A stretch of 64,000 bases of DNA. Source: Mesorhabditis belari (Eukaryota > Nematoda > Chromadorea > Rhabditida > Rhabditidae). The stretch is from contig CAUEEP010000934.1 in assembly GCA_958450365.1 (NCBI GenBank), positions 50,001-114,000 on the forward strand, written 5' to 3'. Numbering within the stretch: the stretch's first letter is position 1; each line of letters starts with the position of its first letter. Positions 45,301 to 56,100 of this stretch are shown here, piece by piece. The notes beneath the pieces are model-generated. The model ran no database searches, was not told where the DNA came from, and was given only the letters and a program-made list of their open reading frames with translations. A program made the translations under genes and the position numbers.

Positions 45301-48300
45301 GTTGACAAATCTGCAAAAAAAAGAGCATTTAGAAGCTTGATCGGAAATACCTCTTGGTTAATGAGATAACCAGAAAAAAACAAGGATAACCCTGCGGAAA
45401 TGATAAACACCTAAATGTAAAATTAAAATTTTCCACTATTTCATAACTGACTAAGCGGATGAGTGGTTCGTAGCAAGCATCAGAAAAGAACAACTTCGTT
45501 AATGGAAAGTCGAAAACGCAGTACTACAATCTTATCCTCGATAAAACAATGAAACAGAACAGAAAAAAAACTGACCCTTTTTGTGGAGTTCTTGATTTCG
45601 AGAATTTGAACTTTGTATTCACCAAAATCCATCCAGCCGACAAGCTGCTCTTCTTCTTCTTCTTCCTGATGCCATCTATCGCTGATCATGAAAATGAAAG
45701 AGTAGGAAAGCAAGAAAATGACAAAAACGATCAATTCTGAAATTTAAGTGAATGCTTTTTTTTTGCTTTTCTTTGAAAACTGCTCTTGCCAACAGCTTTA
45801 GAACATATTAGGTTGGTGCAAAAGAAATTTCGGTCGATATAAAATGTTCTTATTTTTTTAATCTGAAGAGCTTATTTGATGTTCTTTTGTGCATTTGTAC
45901 TCTTGGATATTTACTTTATTTTCGCATTTTTTCAAAGTCAGAGCTTTCACTTTTTAATTGATTTTTGCTTTAGATCATGGTGGATCAAAAGTATGTTCTG
46001 CGCACGTGTCTTCTCTATGACTTCAAAATGGGCAAAAACGCTGCTGATTCACATCGTGATCTCTGTTCCGCCTTTGGAGAACAGGTTATCACCGAAAGAT
46101 CATGGCAGCTCTGGTTTGCCCAATTCCGAGATGGTAATGAATCCCTTGAAGACGAATCGCATGGACATCGTGCCACAGCCATCGACAACAATGAATTGGA
46201 ACAATTAATTGAAGCTGATCCAATGCAAACAACACGAGAACTTGCCAAACATCTCCAATGTGATCATTCAACAATTGTACGCCATTTGGAAATAATTGGA
46301 AAGACAAATCGTAATGGACAATGGGTTCCACATCAATTGAGTGTTGAGAATCTGGGAGCACGCGTTCCGATCAGCCATATCTTGCTCCATAAGTCGAAAA
46401 GAAGCCATTTTTTTGAGAATATCTTGACGATGGATGAGAAGTGGATTCACTTTGATAATACTTCTCGAAAAAGACAATGGCTGAGCAAAGGTCAAGCGCC
46501 AATTCCAACTCCAAAGCCGGATTATCATGGGCGCAAAGTGATGTTGTCTTGCTGGTGGAATATCAATGGACTTGTTCATTTTGAATTATTAGAGCCCGGA
46601 AAAACAGTCGATTCATCTTATTTTATTCAACAACTCAAGAAGGTTGACGAAATTTTGCGTGAAAAAGGCCTAAATCCCTCAACTATCAACTTTCTCCGTG
46701 ATAATGCTCCAGCTCACACGGCAAAAACCTCTTGTAAGGAACTAGAGAAGCTAGGATGGAAGGTCTTACCACATGCGCCGTACAGTCCAGACTTAGCACC
46801 CTCCGATTTTCACCTTTTCAGATCGATGCAACATTCCCTTGAGAATTGCCAGTTTAAGAATGCAAAAGAAGTCGAAAATTGGGTGACCAACTACTTTGCA
46901 TCACAGAATCAAGCGTTCTTTGAGAAGGGGATCCGCAATCTGAAGCAACGTTGGAGGGATGTCATAGATAATAATGGTGCTTATTGTTTTAAATAAATTG
47001 TTATCTAAAAAAATTTTGGATGACTTTAATGTTTGTAAAAAAACGAAATTTCATTTGCACCAACCTAGTATCTATCCATCTAAATGAAAGGATTTTTTCC
47101 GAGATTTATCAACCTTGCTTAATCTGATTAGTCAGGTTGGTTTCTTCACTTCGTTTATCGATATATTTTCTGACTAGTGGATGCATCAACAAATTCTTCG
47201 TTTCTTCTTTGTTCGAATCGGCCTAGAAAGGCAGAATATGCAGCAAGTGCCATAGACAAAAAAAACCATGATTTTGAGAGGATGTCTAGAATAAATGCTC
47301 TTGCGATCGGGTTCGGGTTCGGGTTCGGATTCGGATTCGGGTTCGGGTTCAGGTTCGACCGTTTGGGCTCGTTTGGCTAAAAACAGAAAGCTCCAAAAAA
47401 AACGAAAAAATACATTTAACGTTGAAAAATGGATCGTCGATAAATTCAAAGTTCCAGGGTGGAGGCACTTTGTCGTATCTAAATTCGATCATACAATCAC
47501 TTCTGAAATTTCTAGAGTATTCATCGAAGAACCATATCTTTGATTAGAAAACGGGCTGCACTGATCCATCACTTGCTTTGCCAACTCCGGAAAATCTTCA
47601 ATCAGCCTTTGCATTGGCACACGACCCTGAAACGGCGCATTGTCTCCAAGCCAACAGACCCACATTTGCGTCAAGCTTGCGTTCCAGAAAAAACTTCCAT
47701 TCTTCGTTTAGCAGTAACCAGCTAGCAATTTTGCTGAAAAAATTTCATTTCGAAAGCCGATATGATAAAAGAACATTTGATTGAAATCTAATGCCACTTC
47801 CAAGGCATTTCGGGGTGGATTCTCGTTTGTTTCTGTTTCTGAAACTGCCACTTTAAGAGGTTTATTGTAGATCAATCTTACTTAGGTCAACTTTTTCTAG
47901 AAAGAACACTTGTAAAATCTTTTCATATCCATATTGAACAGCCAAATGCAAGGGACGCATGCTGAAATGGATACATTTTTTTAAAAGGTTTTGTTTCTCG
48001 TCTCGGTTTAAGTTTAGTTTACAAGTCAAAAAACATACCCTGACGCAAAAACGGTGGCGCCGAGAAGGCCCTTGCCGCAAAAAACTTTCGCACACTCAGG
48101 TTGGTTTTCCTAAAATACATACAGTCGACTCTCTCTATATAACGGAATGGAATTTTGGTCCCGGCCGACACTAGGCTGTTTTAAATATAAAAAACTATAT
48201 GTAGCGGAATTCTATATAACGGAGGAAAAATTTAGAATCGCTTATATAAAGACCTCTCTATATAACGGAATAATTAAGATATCCAATGATCAATTGACTA

Positions 48301-51300
48301 ATTTACTGCTAAGCTCTTCAATATTACGCAATATTAGGGTGTCCGGAATGAAAATACCCTCAACTTCGATTGCAAGTTTTCGGGTGTAGTGAACAGTTTC
48401 GCGTCTGATTTTTGTCTGGTTTTAAAGTTATACAGTGGTCCACAAAAGTATTGTCCCATTGCCATCCAAAAGTTTCTTTCGTACGAAAATCCGGCAAAAA
48501 ACGATATTCCCAAAAAGCGTAGGGTTTTTTGCTTACCCATAATACTCTACTTTTCAAGATTATAAGGTTTATCCGTATACACTGCATAAAAATTAAAGTA
48601 TAAAACAAAAACAATAAGTTACTTAACAAATAGCTCCACAAAAGTAATTTCCCATTGATGTTTTCCTTGATTATTCTTTTTATTTCCGTGTTCTATGAAC
48701 ACTAAATGTATTTTATTTTATTATTTAGATGGCTGGCAAGAAAAATCTTGACACTCCGAAGAAGCTCCGAATCGCCAAGGCCCGGGAAAATGGGATGCGG
48801 GAAAAGGATGTGGCTAACCTCTTCAATTGCTCGATAAGGATGGTGCGCCGCATTCTTTCTCAATCAAAAGTCGACCGAAACCTTCATCGAGGCCTCAAGA
48901 GTGGCCGACGACCAATCACAACCAAAAAGGAAGATCGAGCCGTGATCCCAATGGTGAAAAACGATCCTAACAAAACACCAACCGATGGAAGCCAAATGAT
49001 GAGGGATCAATTTAACAAGGTTGTATCGCCGGAAACGATCAGACGACGATTAAATCAAGCTGGATTATATGCAAGAAGGGCTGCCCGTAAACCTCTGATA
49101 AATTCTAAGCACCGGAAGCAGCGCCCTGACTTTGCACGGACCTACCGAAGTTGGACGACACGTGATTGGGCGAAAGTCTTATTTACCGATGAGACAAAAA
49201 TCAATCTATTTCACGCGAATGGAAACCATCTTATTCAGCGACCGACTGGAAAGCGATACGCACTCAAGTACATTCGGCCCACCGTGAAATTCAACGGCGG
49301 AAACATAATGTGTTGGGGTAAGAACCTTTTTTAGTATTTTGTTATCTAAATTTTTTTCTTTGAGGACCAAACAAATATTAATTTTTTTGAAAAAATTGTT
49401 AATTATTTGCAAATGGGACATTACTTTTGTGGAGCTATTTGTTAAGTAACTTATTGTTTTTGTTTTATACTTTAATTTTATGCAATGTATACGGATAAAT
49501 CTTATAATCTTGAAAAGTAGAGTATTATAGGTAAGCAAAAAACCCTACGCTTGTTGGGAATATCGTTTTTTTGCAAGATTTTCGTACGAAAGAAACTTTT
49601 GGATGGCAATGGGACAATACTGTTGTGGACCACTCTATATCTTTTCTAATTCTATGTTTTTATAAAAATTTACTGCCTTCTAATTTTGAATTTGTTTAGA
49701 ATGAAAGATCAGAAGTACCGATTCGGGTGTGCTTGCTCTACGACTTGAAACAAGGAAAAAGTGTCCGGGAGAGCCATAGCTCAATCTTGAAAGTTTTTGG
49801 AGAAGCTGCTTACTCAGAGGAAACTTGTAAAAAAATGGTTTCAACGATTTGGAGAGGGAGACGAAACTCTACAGACCTGGTCACTCCTCCAGCGCTCAAC
49901 GATGACGATCTTCGATAAGCCATAGAAGATGGCCCAGCCTTGTCAACTCGGGAACTTGCCACAATGTTTGCTGTAGGCCACACAACCATTGCGTACTATT
50001 TACATCGTTTGGGTAAAGCGAATCTCGTCGGGAAATGGGTATCCCATCAACTTAGTGACGCCAATAAATCTACTCGAGTGACTATGGCTGGTATTCTTCT
50101 TCGTCAATCAAAAAAAAAATCGAGGTTTTTGGGGCACTATTTTGACGGCCGATGAAAAATGGATTTACTACGATAACCCATCGCGAAAGCGGCAGTGGTT
50201 TAGTCCAGTAGAACAGCCAGAAACGACGCCACAACGTGATCCGCATGAACAAAAGGTGGAATTCCATTTTATGTGTTTTTTTGTTTTTTTTTTTTTTTTT
50301 TTTTTGGTTGGTTTTTGGGGGGGTTTTGGGTGGGTTTGGGGGGGGGTTGGGGGGGGGGGCTGTTTGGTGGAATTCTCGTGGTCTTATACACTTTGAGTTT
50401 CTACCTCCTCGTTCAACAGTCACCTCAGATCTATATGTGCAACAGCTGGAATGATTAGACCAGGCTCTCAAGAAACAAGATCTAAACGCATCGACTGTAA
50501 GATATCTGCAAGATAACGCGCGCCCACACACAGCAAAGAAGGCGCAGGAAAAACTCGAGGAATTGGGTTGGGAATGTCTCCCGCATCCGCCGTATAGTCC
50601 AGATCTGGCACTCTCAGACTACCACTTATTTCGATCTATGAAGCAATTCCTGCCCGACAAACACTTCAAGGACCACGACGAAGTCCGAATTTGGGTAGGC
50701 CAATACTTCGACTTGCAGCCTCAGGATTTCTTCAGCAAGGGGATCCGAGATTTGAAAGAAAAATGGAGAAAGACTATTGCCAACAACGGAGAATATCTTT
50801 TGGAACAGAGCGCATTGTTTTCTTTTTGTGGAGATAATTTTGGTTTTCATTAAAAGGGTATTTTCATTCCGGATAACCTAATATTTCATACTTACATAGC
50901 GTTTAAGTATACATATGTATTTTAAAGTTTATATTTGCTTATTCTTGGTCTTTCTCTTATTTTTCTTTCAATACTTTTGTTTGCTGTCTTATTTTAAGGA
51001 TGGCGATGAACAAACGATTTATTCTCTCTGGCGCAGAAGACTCAACTTATCGAGGATAAACGAGAAGGAAAATACACGAATGATGAAATTCAAGCCATTG
51101 ATTTCATTGCCAACAATCAAAAGAGCACGTGTAGCGAAGGACGAAACTTTAGACGAGGCAATTCTATCATGGTTCACGGAGCAGCGCAGTTAAAATACTC
51201 CGATTAGCGGCCAAATTCTTCGTCAGTAGGCCCTTTCTCTTGCTAAATGCTTTGGAAATACTGATTTTAAAGCAAGCAAAGGATGGTTGTCGTCTTTGTC

Positions 51301-54300
51301 GAGGAGAAGGATGTCAACGTGGGTGATTTGCAGGATTGGAAAAAGGACGTCTTGCATAAGCAACTTAGCGATTATCGAGCCACTGCTGTTTTTAATCTTG
51401 GGGAGAATGGAGTATTTTGGTGATGTTTTCCCGATTTCTACCAGATGAAGCGGATGACGTGACTGATAATTCTGACGAAACAATTCAAAGCCAATGGGAT
51501 CTTTTAGTCGCGGTGGGACGAGCTGACGTGGCTTACAATTTCTCGGATTTTATAGATGTTGCTGAGGAGATTTGTGCCCTACTGGAATATTTGTCACACA
51601 TTATGATTTGCTTTATTCGCCATCACTCACCAAAATGGCCAACTCAAAAGCTGTTGAGCCGTCAACGTTTCTTCTTGTTAAGTCAGCTATTGCTTTTAAT
51701 TCATCACAAACTCCCGCATGACCTAAACCATTTGTTTATTGAACTGCTTGACGGTCATCACCGTTTGCCGCAGCTAGATGCAGTGCCGTGTTCTCGTTTT
51801 TATCAGTCTTATCGATCAACGTCGTCGCCCTATTGTCCAACAAATACTTCACCTAAAGTTTTAAGTTTACCAGCAATAAGTTTAAGTGTTAATTTTTGAT
51901 CGAAAAAGCTTATATCCATAAATCCAACCACTTCTCGGTGACCATACAGTGCGGAAATATGAAGGGCCGTTTGCCCGTCTACTAGGGGTTCGTTTCGGCT
52001 TGTGCCAGCGTCAATCAAAAGCTAAAAATGAAAGGTGATCTGTTTATTTGTAGTTTAATTAAAGACTTGTTGATATCTTACAACAAATTCTTTTGAAAAT
52101 CTTACAGTTTTCACCCACTTTTATGCTTTTCAAAGAGCCATGTCTCGCAGTCAAAAAAAGTGCCGATTTTTCTCTGAAAAATTAACTTTCAAATAGGTTA
52201 AAAAAGTAATAAAATTGCCGACTGTTCCTATTGAAAAGTTATATTTATTTACAATATTTACTCACAATTCGCAAAACGAATAGATCTCCGCTTCAATTTT
52301 TTTATATTGCTCATCTTGGCTTCTTCTTTCAGTTCTCGCAGTAGATCCATAACGAAGAATAGAAAATTCTGTTTTGCAAACAGTTATTCAAGAAGTTATG
52401 TAAAGGTTTTTATCCCTGAGAACAAACCTCCAAAAATTTGACATCTCTAAGTGTAAAACAAATAGTTACAACGTTGATTGAGCCCTTGATCGTGCCTTGC
52501 GCGGCGCTGGCCTTGATCGTTGACAACAAAAACTCCACGTCAATATCCTTGGCAACTTTGAGTATCACCTTAAAAACTAACAATTTTTATCTTTTGTAAA
52601 ACATTTTTTTTATTAGGTTAGCCCATAAGTCTTGGTAACATTTTTGTTTAAAAATTTATTCACAACCAAACAAGCGGTTACTCGAAATAGTTTCCATTAT
52701 TTTGGATAACCTTCACCCATTTTGTTGGAAGTTGGTGAGTTCCTCTCTCGTAGAAAATTTTTGGTTCTGAGTCGAAATAGTTTTGGAGCGACTTTTTGAG
52801 GTCGTCTTCGTTTTGAAAAGGCTTTTTCAATTGTTGAATCTGAGTGCCCAATCCCATTCGCTATTTCACGAGTAGAAATCCGAGGGTTGTCTTGAATTTT
52901 TTAAAGAATCTCTTCATTTTTCAATTGAAAAGATCTTCCCTCATGCTCTTTGTCTTTAAGGGGAATTTTCACCATTTCTGAACTTGGCAAACCAACGTTG
53001 AATTGTGTTTTTAGAAGAAGCGTCATTGCCATTCACGTTTTCAATATTATTCTGGGCCACCAACAAAGAAGATCCTTTTTTGAACTCGTACAACATAACG
53101 TGTATCAGGTGTCCTGGTGGAAGATCTGGGGTAGCCTTAAAACAAAAAAAAAAGTAGAAGCATTGGAGTCGGCATATGAAATGTTTTGAAAGGGCACTGA
53201 TAAGCCAACTTTTTGGATGTAAACAGAACAGGGAAAGACGAGCTCCTAAATAACTCTCGAAAGAACAAAGTGTTACCAAGACTTATGAGCCAGTCTAATA
53301 TTTCCAACCTCCGCAACTTCCCAAGATCCAGACTGGGCCGCAGAAAGGAAAGGGGTGCACCCTTTCGAGTCTTTTTTCTCGAGCAGCTCTTGATTCTGCT
53401 TCTTCTTCCGGGTGGGTTTACAATAAATAAACCAAGTTTGGTTTAGTTTTCATGGCATTCTGTCTTGTACAGAAGTAACCTTCAAGAGTTCAGTTGTTAT
53501 TTTTGGGTCGTTGCGCTCAGCAGCCAAGTGCAGTGGTGTGCACATTTGAACCTTCAAGTTCATCCTCTTTATCAGGAAAATAGCCAAACTAAAGCTTTGC
53601 TTCACTTGGCAAACTGTTTCTAAACAAGCCACCTCGATCAGCATTTCGACAGCCTTGTTGTTGTTGAGTCCAACAGCCTGATGAAGCAGCCTGGGACTCG
53701 ATCTGGGAGAGCAGCGTGAATTTGCATGAAAACTGTTTTCCTACTTGAAAATTAGCTGTTTTTTTGCATTCACTGGTTTCTGCATTTCACTTGTTCTGTT
53801 GTTCGCTGCGGTGTCGGGTTGGTTCGGGACAAATTTCACATCCTCATATTGAGCGTGTTCCAACATACTGTAGGCAAATGATTTTTTGAATCACGATAGG
53901 ATTGGTTAGGCAAGAGACTCACTCTTTCAGTGCGTCTGTGAATCCGCGTCGAAGAACAAATACGAGCGGAGTCTCTCCAGGGACAGGCGACAACGATTCC
54001 ATGACAATTTCATTCCATTTTTTTTGAGCGTCTGTCCAAAGAGGGTACTGGTCTAAACAACACATTATTCTCTGGTTCACCTTTCAAAAAACTACAAAAC
54101 CAATCAGGTATTAGGTACTCCCGGAAAATAATTGCGTTTTTTGAAATGAATTATTTCGGACCTTGTTTTTGAGTTTTTTCAGTGCAGATTCCTTTAAAAA
54201 TTTTAAAAAAAAATTTTTTAAAAAAATTTTTTTTTTTCCAAAAAAAATTGGTTTTTTTTAAAAAAAAAAAAAAATTTTGGGCGGGGCAAAAAAAGAGGGG

Positions 54301-55605
54301 GAAAAAAAAAAAAGGGTTCGATTTTTTTGTATGAGTTCAAGCTTGAACATAGCGCAACGGTTGCGGCCGAAAACATCAATCGTGCATTTGCCTCAATCAA
54401 CATTTGGTCATGAGCCTACTTCTGTTAGAACCGCTCAATTTTGGTTCAAACAATTCCGGGAAGGAGACAAGGATCTTGTGACAAGGAGGGTCGCGGTCGC
54501 CCAAGACTTATTGATGGTGATGATTTAAGACAACTTGTCACAGTCAATCCGGGGGCTTATGGGGCGAAAAAAAAAAAAACACAAAAATGGGGGGGTGTTG
54601 AAAAAAAAAAAAAAAAGGAAGAAAAGATTAAAAAACTGGAGAAGTGGATACCTCATCAATTGGACGGCCGCCAGTATTTTACACGCTTCCTCGCTGTCTC
54701 TTCGTTGAAATCTCGGAACAAAAGAGATCCATTTTTGAACCGGCTGATCATGTGCGATGCTATATGACAATCGAAAATGAAATTCGGAGTGACTAAACAA
54801 AGGAGAAGCAACTTATTCGTTCCCCGAAGCCTGATCTTCATCCAAAGAAGATGATGCTCTCTGTTTGGTGGTATAAAAAAAGATGTTATTCATTATACTT
54901 TACTCAAAACAGGAGAAAGTATAAATTCAGACATTTATATTAACAAATTGAAGAAATGCATTCAAAATTGAGGAACTTGAGCCCGTCTTTGGTCAATCGA
55001 AAGAGACAACTCTGTTACAGGACAATGCTAGCCAGAATCTATACCTTTGAAGCCCCTCAATTGCTTGCCAAGTTTGGAAATCGAATTTCTTCCTCATCCG
55101 CCGTATTCATTTGATCTTTCTCCAATATATTATCATTTTTTTCAAGCATCTCGATCGTTACGTCGTAGCCAAAATTTTCAAGAACGAAACAGAGGTGAAA
55201 AATGCTATCGAAGACTTCATCGCCTCTAGACAGCCGACTTTTTGCCGCAAGGGCCGAAAAACCGGCTACTCGTTGGCAAAAGTGCATTGATTTTAACGCT
55301 TGTTATTTTGATTAATTTGATTGTTGTTTAACAAAAAATTTTGCAATTGAAAATCATTAAGAAAAACGCAATCATTTTTCGGAGTACCTAATATTTTCAT
55401 GAAAAACAAAAGAGGGCAAAATTTGTTGAAAATAAATTTCTGTGAAAAAAGTAGAAAACACTTACCAAGAGGGCAGTTCAGCCATTCGATGATCTTTTTT
55501 TCAGACGGATTTCTCAAAAGTACGGTACTCAAGGATTCATGAGCTTTCGAGGTTTTCGCGAAAAAAAAAATGTCAAAAAAAAAAAAACCCCCCCGGGGGG
55601 GGAAA

Positions 55606-55636
<31 letters not shown>

Positions 55637-55903
55637 ACAGATTGAACAGGTTGAACAGGTGGAGGAACTGCAATTGACACCAAAGCTATGGTGATCAAAA
55701 AAGAACAAATATTTATACCTTTTAATTCATTAATCAAAGCTAATACGAAACCTTTTGATTGGTGAATTGGAGAACTTTCGAAAAAACCTACTCAAGGGTT
55801 CCATATCAACAGCTACCATCTCAACAGAAACAGGAACGGAATCCCTCCCTCGATTCCTGTTTGATACTGTTACTTTATTTACCATTTCCTCTAAACTTTT
55901 CAT
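42329..55903 (-). CDS. TRPA-family cation channel (trpa-1/trpa-2-like)
   Basis: ATG at 55903 (MKSLEEMVNKV), stop 42329-42331. N-terminal exons near 55482-55667 and 53938-54040 are followed by ankyrin-repeat exons: TPLHLAAERNDPKITTELL (53.5 kb), a second near 52.5 kb, GQTALHISALYGHREVV (51.95 kb), NENTALHLAAANGDDR (51.75 kb) and MRPLHLAVQYGYEKILQVF (47.9 kb). Pre-channel LIEDFPELAKQVMDQC is at 47.6 kb. The membrane domain follows: FVIFLLSYSFIFMIS (45.7 kb), the S3-S5 block with KKFGLFVLMFKNV (44.3-44.55 kb), pore-side AMGTGEINYSEIF (44.1 kb) and S6 LYILFVVVIVVLMMNLLTAL then AIDEIDKIQTSAAQMKIALE (43.85-43.99 kb). The C-tail has a Ser/Pro repeat (43.05-43.15 kb) and a lysine-rich region. This is the TRPA order; such channels gate Ca2+/cations in sensory cells. 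Four mariners and two foldbacks sit in introns. A homopolymer block disrupts exon 2. Confidence 0.85.
43358..43843. mobile_element. Foldback element in TRPA intron
   Basis: The arms (about 70-90 bp) share CTTGCGACCTTTTTCCGAGA and GGTAAAACTACCGTA, inverted. Two direct copies of an ACAAAGCTTC(T/C)GCCA-type segment lie inside. The right end is only ~10 bp from the donor site of the S6 exon. Confidence 0.7.
44759..45156. mobile_element. Foldback element in TRPA intron
   Basis: Inverted arms of ~140 bp share TTGGCCAAATGGCAT-type ends and AAACTTTAAACTCGTATA-type interiors. The loop contains a tRNA-like GGTGGCCGAGTGGTAGTGG. Confidence 0.75.
45811..47065 (+). mobile_element. Intact mariner element
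   Basis: About 1,255 bp with ends GGTTGGTGCAAAAGAAATTT and, inverted, GGTTGGTGCAAATGAAATTT, each flanked by TA. Encodes one full-length transposase. Inserted in a TRPA intron in the opposite orientation to the gene. Confidence 0.95.
45977..46996 (+). CDS. Mariner transposase, full length (339 aa)
   Basis: Starts MVDQKYVLRTCLLYDFKMGK. The N-terminal half has paired helix-turn-helix regions (TTRELAKHLQCDHSTIVRHL near 80-100) and a WVPHQL linker motif. The catalytic DD34D triad is complete: LTMDEKWIHFDN (D1), LRDNAPAHTAKT (D2) and YSPDLAPSDFHLF (D3, 34 residues after D2). Length matches the ~340-350 aa norm and there are no stops or frameshifts. It catalyses cut-and-paste transposition into TA sites in the nucleus. 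With near-matching ends this copy could be active. Confidence 0.95.
   Translation: MVDQKYVLRTCLLYDFKMGKNAADSHRDLCSAFGEQVITERSWQLWFAQFRDGNESLEDESHGHRATAIDNNELEQLIEADPMQTTRELAKHLQCDHSTIVRHLEIIGKTNRNGQWVPHQLSVENLGARVPISHILLHKSKRSHFFENILTMDEKWIHFDNTSRKRQWLSKGQAPIPTPKPDYHGRKVMLSCWWNINGLVHFELLEPGKTVDSSYFIQQLKKVDEILREKGLNPSTINFLRDNAPAHTAKTSCKELEKLGWKVLPHAPYSPDLAPSDFHLFRSMQHSLENCQFKNAKEVENWVTNYFASQNQAFFEKGIRNLKQRWRDVIDNNGAYCFK
47303..47362. repeat. GGGTTC hexamer repeat
   Basis: About nine hexamers (GGGTTC/GGATTC) in a TRPA intron. Confidence 0.85.
48122..48275. repeat. Pogo/Tigger-like terminal fragment
   Basis: CAGTCGACTCTCTCTATATA with repeated TATATAACGGA words at 48140, 48218 and 48258. No transposase frame. 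Confidence 0.5.
48433..49635 (+). mobile_element. Tc1-like element with ~220-bp inverted repeats, nested in mariner
   Basis: Ends CAGTGGTCCACAAAAGTATT and, inverted, GAGTGGTCCACAACAGTATT, flanked by TA. Inverted arms about 48433-48660 and 49415-49635 share AATAGCTCCACAAAAGTAAT-type inner ends. The arm sequence follows directly on a truncated transposase. Confidence 0.9.
48729..49334 (+). pseudogene. Tc1-like transposase, N-terminal 201 aa only
   Basis: Starts MAGKKNLDTPKKLRIAKARE. Two helix-turn-helix regions and a GRRP hook (KSGRRPITTKK) are followed by the first catalytic Asp (VLFTDETKINLFHANGN). The frame ends at ...GNIMCWGKNLF just before the right arm, so the second Asp and third acidic residue are deleted. 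It may still bind its own ends, but should not catalyse. Confidence 0.9.
49700..50854 (+). pseudogene. Mariner transposase pseudogene
   Basis: Pieces in several frames: LYDLKQGKSVRESHSSILKV, STRELATMFAVGHTTIAYYL, WVSHQLSDANKS, TADEKWIYYDNPSRKRQWF, then a T/G homopolymer block (50279-50361), WWNSRGLIHFEFL, DNARPHTAKKAQEKLEELGW and YSPDLALSDYHLFRSMKQF. D1 and D2 sites remain; there is a stop after QQLE. Confidence 0.85.
52616..53295 (-). mobile_element. Mariner deletion derivative (~680 bp)
   Basis: Ends GGTTAGCCCATAAGTCTTGG and, inverted, GACTGGCTCATAAGTCTTGG, next to TA. On the minus strand the N-terminal part (MLYEFKKGSSLLVAQNNIEN, RWFAKFRNGENSP) is joined to the C-terminal end (YFDSEPKIFYERG, WVKVIQNNGNYFE). 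The catalytic core is deleted. Confidence 0.85.
54114..55388 (+). mobile_element. Degenerate mariner (~1.27 kb)
   Basis: Ends GGTACTCCCGGAAAATAATT and, inverted, GGTACTCCGAAAAATGATTG, flanked by TA. Plus-strand transposase pieces: WFKQFREGDKDLVTRR, KWIPHQLDGRQYFTRFL, LMIMCDAI-region, HPPYSFDLSPIYYHFFQ. Two homopolymer blocks (54201-54315, 54566-54618) replace coding sequence. Sits in the second TRPA intron. Confidence 0.85.
55565..55635. other. Homopolymer block in TRPA exon 2
   Basis: Runs of A, then C, then an almost pure G tract of ~40. On the coding (minus) strand PPPVQPVQSVPP leads into this block and the exon resumes at SKAHESLSTVLL in another frame. Likely an unresolved low-complexity coding repeat or a consensus error. 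Confidence 0.6.
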
Positions 55904-56100
55904 ATTTCTAGTTTTGCAAATATAACATATAACAAATAAAAACGTGAAAGATGAAATTTTTTGTCGAGGTTTAGTTTAAACGAAAAAAGTGGAAAGATAA
56001 GAAAAAAAGGGAGCATAATGAAGAGTGGCCTTGCTGGAAGCGAAGTCGTTTATTTCTTATCTGTCGAAAAAAGTGAATCGATAGCAAATAATGGAAAATA
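55904..56100. promoter_or_regulatory. Upstream region of TRPA gene
   Basis: On the minus strand this directly precedes the start ATG at 55903. AT-rich; no defined elements recognised. Confidence 0.3.

Larger units (their letters stand above)
48337..50878 (+). mobile_element. Degenerate mariner, split by a Tc1-like insertion
   Basis: Ends GGGTGTCCGGAATGAAAATA and, inverted, GGTTATCCGGAATGAAAATA, with TA on both sides. The left ~95 bp are separated from the transposase (from ~49700) by the Tc1-like element at 48433-49635. The transposase has stops, frameshifts and a homopolymer block. Confidence 0.85.

Noticed and set aside
55668..55791. Hydrophobic stretch read as a membrane or signal segment at the TRPA N-terminus
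   Set aside because: Using the acceptor CAATTGCAG makes this an intron and joins MEPL to PPPVQPVQS in frame, which fits a cytosolic TRPA N-terminus better.
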